Source: JBOGFI01 sp050743365
Lineage (GTDB): Bacteria; Actinomycetota; Acidimicrobiia; IMCC26256; JACDBD01
NCBI GenBank assembly: GCA_050743365.1
Contig: JBOGFI010000013.1
Location: forward strand, 1-10,493
Length of the DNA stretch: 10,493 nt
Reading direction: 5' to 3'
Shown: one piece after another, positions 5,726 through 10,493 of the stretch
How the letters are laid out: the number at the start of each line of letters is the position of its first letter
Numbering within the stretch: position 1 is the stretch's first letter
The notes under the pieces: generated by a model
What the model was told of the DNA's origin: nothing
Seen by the model: only the letters and a program-made list of their open reading frames with translations
Database searches by the model: none
Made by a program: the position numbers and the translations under genes

Positions 5726-7102
5726 TCAGCCGGCGTACTGCTCGGGCGCGGCGACGAAGCGCTGGAGGCAGGCGGTCGAGCAGAACGCCCGTTCCTCGCC
5801 GCCGACGTCGAGGGTTGCGGCAATCTCCGAGGGTCCGAGTTCCATGCCGCATACCACGTCGACCAGCTTCTCGCGCAGCGCTGCGCCCGCCCGCCTCGCC
5901 TCGAAGACCTCCACATCCTCGCTCACGCCCTTGAACCGGCGTCGGCCGACGGGAACGAATTCGACGCCTTCGAGGCCCTCGGCCTCCCTGCGAAGGTCTC
6001 CGGTCACGAGGAGCTGGTGGGGTCCGGCTTCGGCCTCGAGCCGCGACGCGAGATTGACGGTCGAACCAACGTAGTCGCCGGCGCGGTAGAGGACGGGTCC
6101 CCGATGCGCTCCCGACCGCACTGCCGGGAACTGGGGCTCGGCGGAGACGCGTTCCTCGATCTCGAGGGCGCACGCGACCGCGGTGCGGGGCTCGAAGAAG
6201 ACGAGCATGAACGCGTCCCCGATCTGCTTGACGATCCGGCCGTGGCACGCGGTCACTGACGCGCGCACGACGTTCGAGAATCGATCGACGATGTCGGCGG
6301 CGATGGCGTCGCCCATCACGTCCGTAAGCGGAGTGAACTGCGACAGGTCAACGAAGACGACCGCGAGCGAAAGCGTTCCGGGCACCTCGGCGACTTCGGA
6401 CTGGCCCGCCTCCTCGGCAACGTGGAGTGCGAAGTCGTCGCGCACCGCGCTTGCCCAGCCCTTGCTGTGGAAGTACAGGACGGCCGGCTCGACGAGGCCC
6501 AGGAGACGGTGACTGACGCCATGGGTGGCCTCGTTCAGCTCGGGACCAGACACACCCGCGGCGCGCAGGCGCTCGTGGACGTGGAAGTGGAAGAGACGGA
6601 TCTCTGCCTCGGCAACCTTTCGGAGGGTATCGGAGTAGACCCGGACGATCTCGAGGAGCGCGGGCTCCGGAATGCCGGCGTCCAGGACCGTGCCGAGGGA
6701 CGCGAGGGCGGCAACATCGCCGTCGCTGGCGGCGTCGCAGTGCTCACTGAAGCCGGCGGCGTCCCAGAGGCGCTGCGCTCGGGCGACGTCGACGCCCGCC
6801 TTCTCGGCCGCCTCTGCCACCGAGTAGGTGGGGAACTGGCCGGACGGATACATGAGGCCCAGGAATTCGTCGAACAAGCCGCCGCCGCGGTGGCGTTCGC
6901 GGTGGCGTTCGGCGGCAACGATCGTCTCGAGGGTGAAGCCGCGCCGCAGGAGCAACCTGATGAGGCGCACGCGTTCGGCATCTTCGGGGCCAAATCGGTC
7001 GGGGTCACCGATGAGGCCCGCATCACGCCATTCGCACAGAAGCTCGACGGGCTCGCCGGTGTGATCGGCCAGCTCGTCGAGGGTCGAGTCGGGCACCAGC
7101 AC
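5726..7102 (-). CDS. class III adenylyl cyclase with C-terminal YHS domain
   Basis: Makes cAMP from ATP, probably in the cytosol, since no membrane segment is seen. Residues 1-70 resemble a MerR-like winged helix (LDELADHTGEPVELLCEWRDAGL). Residues 92-230 resemble the Rv1264-type cyclase regulatory domain. The class III catalytic domain (about 245-375) keeps both metal-binding Asp (VDLSQFT, Asp252; QIGDAF, Asp296), the adenine-selecting Lys292 and Asp343, and the transition-state Asn350 and Arg354, so it should be active as a homodimer with ATP specificity. Residues 416-458 form a YHS domain (Cys418, Cys441, Cys445) 33/43 identical to the YHS tail of the 753-1001 protein. Metal or redox control of cyclase activity is inferred. 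The GTG at 7102 lies inside the promoter; a TAAAAT box (7105-7110) suggests leaderless translation from the in-frame GTG at 7096. It is divergent from blaI, with a shared operator between them. Confidence 0.93.
   Translation of the reverse strand: MLVPDSTLDELADHTGEPVELLCEWRDAGLIGDPDRFGPEDAERVRLIRLLLRRGFTLETIVAAERHRERHRGGGLFDEFLGLMYPSGQFPTYSVAEAAEKAGVDVARAQRLWDAAGFSEHCDAASDGDVAALASLGTVLDAGIPEPALLEIVRVYSDTLRKVAEAEIRLFHFHVHERLRAAGVSGPELNEATHGVSHRLLGLVEPAVLYFHSKGWASAVRDDFALHVAEEAGQSEVAEVPGTLSLAVVFVDLSQFTPLTDVMGDAIAADIVDRFSNVVRASVTACHGRIVKQIGDAFMLVFFEPRTAVACALEIEERVSAEPQFPAVRSGAHRGPVLYRAGDYVGSTVNLASRLEAEAGPHQLLVTGDLRREAEGLEGVEFVPVGRRRFKGVSEDVEVFEARRAGAALREKLVDVVCGMELGPSEIAATLDVGGEERAFCSTACLQRFVAAPEQYAG
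6887..6910. repeat. two tandem copies of a 12-bp unit
   Basis: GCGGTGGCGTTC occurs twice in a row inside the cyclase gene, encoding the repeated ERHR-type stretch AAERHRERHRGGG in the linker after the first helix-turn-helix. It keeps the frame and probably arose by slippage. Confidence 0.7.
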
Positions 7103-7104
7103 GA

Positions 7105-7134
7105 TTTTACTACGATCCCTGTGTAGTAGACAAT
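7105..7134. promoter_or_regulatory. divergent promoter with BlaI-type operator (site A)
   Basis: The 38-bp gap between the cyclase and blaI holds a TACTAC / GTAGTA dyad (7108-7113 and 7123-7128, nine bases apart), including GTGTAGTA at 7121-7128. On the minus strand TTGTCT (7134-7129), 18 bases and TAAAAT (7110-7105) form a reasonable promoter for the cyclase, so a repressor here would block it and sit just ahead of blaI. This is the expected autoregulatory site of a BlaI/CopY repressor. The dyad is seen; the binding is inferred. Confidence 0.7.
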
Positions 7135-7140
7135 GGGGCG

Positions 7141-7515
7141 ATGACTTCGGCTGGCGCCGGCCCGGGTCTGCTCGGGCCCCTGGAACGCGACGTCATGGGG
7201 GTGCTGTGGGCGGCGGGGGCGCCGCTCCCGGTCCGGGCGGTGCTGGAGCGACTCAACGGCGGCCGCCGGCCCCCGCTGGCGTACACGACTGTCATGACGG
7301 TGATGGCCCGCCTGGCCGAGAAGGGCGTGTTGAGCCGTCATCGGGTGGGACGTGGCTACGCGTACGAGGCCGCGCTTCCGGACGAGGCGGCGATTGCGGT
7401 CCGGGAGGTGGTGCGGGACTACGGCGAGACCGCGGTAGCGCACTTCGTGGACGAGGCCCGGGCCGATCCGAAGATCCGACGCCGGCTGGAACGCCTGCTG
7501 CGGGAGCGGCGGTGA
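7141..7515 (+). CDS. blaI: BlaI/MecI/CopY-family transcriptional repressor
   Basis: A 124-residue winged-helix repressor, the usual size. The DNA-binding part is residues 10-80: LERDVMGVLWAAGAPLPVRAVLERL, recognition-helix region LAYTTVMTVMARLAEKGVL, and wing SRHRVGRGYAYEA. The C-terminal helices (VREVVRDYGETAVAHFVDEARAD...) are the dimerisation part that proteases cut in BlaI/MecI. There are no Cys residues, so it does not sense metal directly as the Cys-containing CopY of enterococci does. Release by the adjacent M56 protease is therefore the likelier route. The stop overlaps the M56 start (GTGA). ATG 7141 has only a GGGG just upstream, so leaderless or weakly initiated translation is likely. 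The nearest operator dyad ends 12 bases before the start. The target set proposed here (sites A, B and C) is inferred. Confidence 0.93.
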   Translation: MTSAGAGPGLLGPLERDVMGVLWAAGAPLPVRAVLERLNGGRRPPLAYTTVMTVMARLAEKGVLSRHRVGRGYAYEAALPDEAAIAVREVVRDYGETAVAHFVDEARADPKIRRRLERLLRERR

Positions 7516-8405
7516 GGCTCGACACCGCCAACCGGGCGTTCGCGGTCTTCCTCGGCGTGTGCGCGGTCACCCTGGCCCTGGTCGGCATGGCCGCCTGCGC
7601 GCTGCTCGGCATCGTCACCTACCGGGTGCGCCACGACGGGTTCGACGCACTCTCGGGGAGCAGCGCCGAGGTCGCCGCCGCGCTCGTCTTCCTCGCCCTG
7701 GTGGCGGCCGGGAGCTTGCTGGGCGTGGTGTCCTTGTGGCGCCAGTGGTCCGCGACGACCGGTCTTGTCCGGTACGTGCGAGCGCATCGGATGCCGCTGC
7801 CGGCCGCGCTGACCGGTGCCGCCGACCGGGCGGCCCTGACCGGCCGGGTGGACCTTGTCGACAGCGGCGAATGCTTCTCCTTCGCCTATGGCATCACGTC
7901 CCGTCGCGTCGCGGTGAGCAGTGGGCTCGTCGAGTCGATCTCGCCCACCGAGCTCGATGCCGTGCTCGAGCACGAGCGGTACCACGTCACCAACCACGAC
8001 CCGATCAAGATCGTCCTCGCCCGCACGCTGGCGCCGACGCTGTTCTTCCTTCCCGCCCTTCGGGACCTGCGCACGAGGTACGCCGCGGCGCGGGAACTCG
8101 CCGCCGATCGGCGCGCGGTCGACCGATACGGTCCCCGGCCCCTGGCGTCGGCTCTCTACAAGATCCTCAGTGGCCCGCAGTGGGAGACACTCGGCCCGGC
8201 TGCTGCCATCGGCGGCTCCGACTTCCTGGAGGACCGGGTCGCCCAGCTCGAGACAGGCGAAGAACCCCCGGCCCGGCGACTATCGGTCTCAACCGGCATC
8301 CTCAGCCTGATAGGTGCGAGCGTGCTGGCGTGGTCGTTCGCCGCCTCGGTGATCGCGTTCGGCGGACCGGGCGAGCTCGCTCGCCGCCTCTGCGGGCAGG
8401 GCTGA
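7512..8405 (+). CDS. M56-family membrane metallopeptidase (BlaR1-like protease domain only)
   Basis: A 297-residue integral membrane zinc protease. Hydrophobic segments are near 10-35, 52-74 and 166-182, with a C-terminal helix at 257-283 (STGILSLIGASVLAWSFAASVIAF). The zinc site is the HExxH-type HERYH (154-158) with ELAADR (195-200), whose Glu is the likely third ligand. In BlaR1/MecR1 systems this domain cleaves BlaI after a signal is received. Here the C-terminal penicillin-sensing domain is absent, so the inducer must be sensed by the membrane or loop regions, or by another protein. GTG 7512 overlaps the blaI stop by three bases, indicating translational coupling and a functional pair. 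Whether it is triggered by metal, cell-wall stress or something else cannot be read from sequence. Confidence 0.92.
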   Translation: MRLDTANRAFAVFLGVCAVTLALVGMAACALLGIVTYRVRHDGFDALSGSSAEVAAALVFLALVAAGSLLGVVSLWRQWSATTGLVRYVRAHRMPLPAALTGAADRAALTGRVDLVDSGECFSFAYGITSRRVAVSSGLVESISPTELDAVLEHERYHVTNHDPIKIVLARTLAPTLFFLPALRDLRTRYAAARELAADRRAVDRYGPRPLASALYKILSGPQWETLGPAAAIGGSDFLEDRVAQLETGEEPPARRLSVSTGILSLIGASVLAWSFAASVIAFGGPGELARRLCGQG

Positions 8406-8429
8406 GCCTTCATGGTGACATCCGCCACG

Positions 8430-8458
8430 TTGACACGACCGCAGTGTAGTACTACAAA
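8430..8458 (+). promoter_or_regulatory. sigma70-type promoter for the methyltransferase gene
   Basis: TTGACA (8430-8435) is a perfect -35 box, followed by 17 bases and TACAAA (8453-8458) as the -10 (4 of 6 to consensus). TAGTAT at 8463-8468 is an alternative -10. It starts about 25 bases after the M56 stop, so the methyltransferase and the small protein after it probably have their own promoter. Confidence 0.6.
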
Positions 8459-8467
8459 CACGTAGTA
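8444..8467 (+). promoter_or_regulatory. BlaI/CopY-type operator (site B)
   Basis: GTGTAGTA (8444-8451) runs into the perfect palindrome TGTAGTACTACA (8445-8456), and a further GTAGTA lies at 8462-8467, making TACTAC-N6-GTAGTA at 8450-8467. Three half-sites are packed between and over the -35 and -10 boxes, so a bound repressor would exclude RNA polymerase. This is the best of the three candidate sites in the window. Confidence 0.7.
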
Positions 8468-8489
8468 TCGACTCCCTCGGGAGGTGCTC

Positions 8490-9137
8490 GTGAGCCCTTC
8501 GACGACCAAAGTCCACCATCCCATCTTCGCCCGGATGTACGCCCGCATCGTTGCCGAAGCCGAGCGCAAAGGAGCGGCCGAGCACCGTGACGAGTTGCTC
8601 GCGGGGCTGACAGGCCGAGTGATCGAAGTTGGTGCCGGCACGGGTCTCAACTTCCGGCACTACCCCACCACCGTCACCGAGGTGCTGGCCGCGGAACCGG
8701 AGTCACTGCTGCGGCGCATGGCGACCGAGGAAGCCGACCGCGCCGCCGCCGTCCCCATCAAGGTTGTGGACGGGGTTGCCGACGCCATCCCCGCCGAGGA
8801 CGCGTCCTTCGACGCCGGGGTGGCGTCGCTCGTGCTGTGCTCGGTGCCCGATCAAGCCACCGCCCTCTCCGAGCTCCACCGGGTGATCCGTCCCGGCGGT
8901 GAGCTTCGTTTCTACGAGCACGTACGCGCCGACTCGCCGGGCTTCGCCCGTTTCCAGCGCGCCGCCGACGTGTGCTGGCCGCTCTTTGGCGGCGGCTGTC
9001 ACGCGAGCCGCGACACGCTCGGCGCGATCGAACGGGCCGGTTTCGTCGTCAAGCAGCACCGCCGGTTCCGATTCGTGCCGTGCTTCGTCGCTCGCCCGGT
9101 CGCGCCACACGTGCTCGGCATTGCCCATCGTCCCTGA
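8490..9137 (+). CDS. class I SAM-dependent methyltransferase (METTL7-like)
   Basis: A 215-residue methyltransferase. Motif I is VIEVGAGTGLNFRHYP, the motif II region is VLAAEPESLLRR, motif III has DASFDAGVASLVLCSVPD, and post-motif IRPGGELRFYEHV is followed by the GGGCHASRDTLGAIERAGF tail. This pattern matches the METTL7/UbiE-like group; animal METTL7 proteins methylate thiols, but a bacterial substrate cannot be assigned. Start choice: GGGAGG (8479-8484) suits GTG 8490 with normal spacing, whereas GTG 8484 overlaps the ribosome site. The operator-bearing promoter directly upstream suggests BlaI control together with the metal genes. It is separate from, and not a duplicate of, the broken methyltransferase at 3988-4678. 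Confidence 0.9.
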   Translation: MSPSTTKVHHPIFARMYARIVAEAERKGAAEHRDELLAGLTGRVIEVGAGTGLNFRHYPTTVTEVLAAEPESLLRRMATEEADRAAAVPIKVVDGVADAIPAEDASFDAGVASLVLCSVPDQATALSELHRVIRPGGELRFYEHVRADSPGFARFQRAADVCWPLFGGGCHASRDTLGAIERAGFVVKQHRRFRFVPCFVARPVAPHVLGIAHRP

Positions 9138-9146
9138 GGAGGCCTC

Positions 9147-9329
9147 GTGGAGACGCTGTTCCTGCTGCTGCCCGCATTCGGGTGCGCGGCGATGATGATC
9201 GCGTGCGCCGCGATGATGTGGGGCGGGCATCGCATGAGGAGTCGACGCAGCGACACCGACGATGCGTCGTCGACCGAGACGACGGGTTCGGAGGAGCCGG
9301 CCCGGGTCGGCGCCGCGCCGGACAGCTGA
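9147..9329 (+). CDS. tiny Met/Cys-rich single-pass membrane protein
   Basis: A 60-residue protein with one hydrophobic helix carrying clustered soft-metal ligands: LLPAFGCAAMMIACAAMMWGGHRMRS, then a hydrophilic Ser/Thr/Glu/Asp tail. Two Cys, several Met and a His lie in or at the edge of the helix. GTG 9147 has a strong ribosome site (GAGGAGG) seven bases upstream and begins nine bases after the methyltransferase stop, so the two are co-transcribed. Small membrane proteins of this kind occur near copper genes in actinobacteria (recollection). A metal-binding or pump-modulating role is inferred, and I do not recognise a named family. Confidence 0.75.
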   Translation: METLFLLLPAFGCAAMMIACAAMMWGGHRMRSRRSDTDDASSTETTGSEEPARVGAAPDS

Positions 9330-9337
9330 TCCCACCC

Positions 9338-9352
9338 CCGACGTCTCGTCGG
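9338..9352. terminator. hairpin between convergent genes, possible bidirectional terminator
   Basis: CCGACG-TCT-CGTCGG forms a 6-bp GC-rich stem with a 3-base loop in the 36-bp gap between the small membrane protein and the convergent amidohydrolase. No T-run follows, so its strength as an intrinsic terminator is doubtful. Confidence 0.4.
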
Positions 9353-9365
9353 TGTCGCGGCCGCC

Positions 9366-10157
9366 TCAGCTGATCAGACGCGTGAAGTTCTCGCCCAGCA
9401 CCTGGTCCGGGACCGGAGGGAACTCGTACCGATGTCCTCCCTCCACTCGGAGGCCCGACGGCGCGTCCGAGCCGTAGATCACTCGGTCCGGACCGACCGC
9501 TTGCAGAAGCCTCCCCACCAGGCGCTGCGGCAACAAGCCGATGCCACCCCAGAGGCCTGCGAGGTCGAATAGCACGCGTTCGAATCGCCACACGCGTTCG
9601 AAGTGGGGCATCCCGGCATGGGCGAGGATCAGTGTCAGATCCGGGCACGCATCGACGACGGCGGCCACGTCCTCGGGCGGACCGAAACCGAGGTGTACGA
9701 GAACCGGGAGGCGCCGAGCTTCGCAGCGCTCGAGGAGAGGCAGCGCGTCGGTGAGTCGGTAGCCGTGGAAGTACGCGTGAAGCTTCACGCCCTGGACGCC
9801 CGCAGCGACTCCCCGATCAAACTCGTCGTGGGCCGCGTCCCCCAGCGTCGGGTTCAGGAACACGAAGGGGATGAACCGCTCCGGGTGGGCGCGCGCAACC
9901 TCGAATACCGGCGCGTTCCTTGGGCGCTCGTAGGGCTTCAGACGTCGGGAGTTAACCGCGAGGCGATACATGGGTAACCGGAGCGGCCGAAAACTCATGC
10001 ATGCGCGGTGGATCCTGGGACCGATGCTCGGGAACGTGACCGGAGCGTGAGCGGCGGCGAACACCACCGCGAGATTCACCCCGGCATCATCCATCGCGTC
10101 GACGAGGGCGTGTGCGTCCAGTTCCGGCTCTAGATGGCAGTGCGCGTCGATGAGCAC
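9366..10157 (-). CDS. amidohydrolase-family (Amidohydro_2) metal-dependent hydrolase
   Basis: A 263-residue TIM-barrel hydrolase or decarboxylase of the PF04909 type. Expected metal and catalytic residues are present in order: HxH at 6-8 (IDAHCHLE), GVKLHAY (Lys125, His127), LVHLGF (His155), LAHAGMPH (His180) and YGSDAP (Asp231). The tail LGENFTRLI is typical of the family, in which the last helix follows the Asp. Substrates in this family range from aromatic carboxylates to lactones, and nothing here picks one. GTG at 10157 lies immediately before the first strand. It is convergent to the plus-strand metal genes and has no operator-like site, so it is probably an unrelated housekeeping or catabolic gene bordering the island. 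Confidence 0.9.
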   Translation of the reverse strand: MLIDAHCHLEPELDAHALVDAMDDAGVNLAVVFAAAHAPVTFPSIGPRIHRACMSFRPLRLPMYRLAVNSRRLKPYERPRNAPVFEVARAHPERFIPFVFLNPTLGDAAHDEFDRGVAAGVQGVKLHAYFHGYRLTDALPLLERCEARRLPVLVHLGFGPPEDVAAVVDACPDLTLILAHAGMPHFERVWRFERVLFDLAGLWGGIGLLPQRLVGRLLQAVGPDRVIYGSDAPSGLRVEGGHRYEFPPVPDQVLGENFTRLIS

Positions 10158-10286
10158 GTGGCAAGACTAGACAGCTGCCCTTTGAGCACTCCGCGTGGCA
10201 CGGAGGCGTGACCGGCCGGCGACGCCCATCCCCACTAGCCGCTTGTGCTACACAGTGTCGTAGAAACTGGACGCGGGAGGAACGGA

Positions 10287-10493
10287 ATGGGGTCCTCGAA
10301 CGTCCTGGTTTTCGCCGTCGCGGGCGTGATGCTCCTCGCCGGAGTCATGATCGTCGCCACCGGTCGGCGGCGGGCCGCCGCGGGCCAAGTGCGCGGCGAG
10401 ACCCGGCGAGGAGAGACCGCCGCGTCGGGAGAGATCACCTCGACCGTGCTGGCGCCCGCGACCAGCGCGCCAGACCTCGACGAGGAGGCGCGC
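10287..10493 (+). CDS. N-terminus of a membrane-anchored protein (3'-truncated)
   Basis: ATG 10287 follows a good ribosome site (GGGAGG at 10275-10280) and opens 69 codons that run off the window. The product has one N-terminal transmembrane helix (VLVFAVAGVMLLAGVMIVATG), an Arg/Ala-rich stretch (RRRAAAGQVRGETRRGETAA), then an acidic/Pro segment. I do not recognise it with confidence. Some actinobacterial Rieske iron-sulfur subunits of the cytochrome bc complex begin in a similar way, but the diagnostic part would lie beyond the window. The 129 bases before it (10158-10286) separate it from the divergent amidohydrolase and presumably hold both promoters; I cannot assign boxes with confidence. 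Confidence 0.65.
   Translation, partial: MGSSNVLVFAVAGVMLLAGVMIVATGRRRAAAGQVRGETRRGETAASGEITSTVLAPATSAPDLDEEAR

Noticed and set aside
5438..7126. Plus-strand frames opposite the cyclase (5438-6259 and 6422-7126)
   Set aside because: They are antisense to a cyclase with all catalytic residues conserved; no ribosome site or family pattern.
7512..8405. Calling the M56 gene blaR1 with beta-lactam sensing
   Set aside because: No penicillin-binding domain or SxxK-type site follows the protease domain; the signal is unknown.
9323..9375. CAGCTGATC repeated at 9323-9331 and 9367-9375, considered as an attachment site or IS end
   Set aside because: Both copies overlap stop codons of convergent genes and no integrase, transposase or inverted ends are present; probably coincidence.
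10248..10263. CTAC-N8-GTAG dyad before the last gene, considered as a fourth operator
   Set aside because: It lacks GTGTAGTA and both TACTAC and GTAGTA hexamers; four-base arms are weak and can arise by chance.
1..10493. Mobile elements, CRISPR, tRNA or rRNA
   Set aside because: No transposase or integrase motifs, regularly spaced repeats, or tRNA/rRNA-like segments were seen on either strand.

Overview
The window is about 10.5 kb of very GC-rich DNA with GTG starts, stop/start overlaps and actinobacterial protein families (BlaI/M56 pair, class III adenylyl cyclase with an Rv1264-like N-terminus, NarL-type response regulator). I read it as an actinomycete chromosome. An environmental lineage such as Acidimicrobiia or Thermoleophilia is possible, but the phylum is inferred from style and families, not proven.

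Layout. 1-718: the 3' part of a NarL/FixJ response regulator and a possible coupled small ORF, both +. 753-7102: a long run of minus-strand genes. In transcription order these are a class III cyclase carrying a C-terminal YHS metal-binding domain; a remnant zone (start of an alpha/beta hydrolase fused to the tail of a permease-like protein); an SRPBCC protein; a methyltransferase broken by two single-base shifts; a short ORF; a CopZ-like HMA chaperone; a P1B-type ATPase with a CPD motif; and a small membrane protein ending in a second YHS domain. 7141-9329: plus-strand genes for a BlaI/MecI/CopY repressor, an M56 metallopeptidase, a METTL7-like methyltransferase and a tiny Met/Cys-rich membrane protein. 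9366-10157 (-): an amidohydrolase. 10287-end (+): the start of a membrane-anchored protein.

How the parts fit. The octamer GTGTAGTA, part of a BlaI/CopY-like TACTAC...GTAGTA dyad, occurs at three non-coding places: between the divergent cyclase and blaI genes, inside a TTGACA-17-TACAAA promoter ahead of the METTL7-like gene, and in the 29-bp gap between copZ and the ATPase. This suggests a single BlaI-controlled regulon that joins metal handling (ATPase, CopZ, two YHS proteins), membrane proteolysis (M56) and cAMP signalling. The cyclase-YHS fusion and its near-duplicate YHS tail at the far end of the same strand are the most interesting features. My hypothesis is a metal- or redox-responsive cAMP module wired into a BlaI/M56 metal-efflux island.

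Several genes carry short indels in or beside G, C or A runs (about 999, 4241, 4264 and 5477). These could be real decay or assembly errors, and the distinction matters for interpreting the minus-strand operon. I see no tRNA, rRNA, insertion sequence, integrase or CRISPR array.
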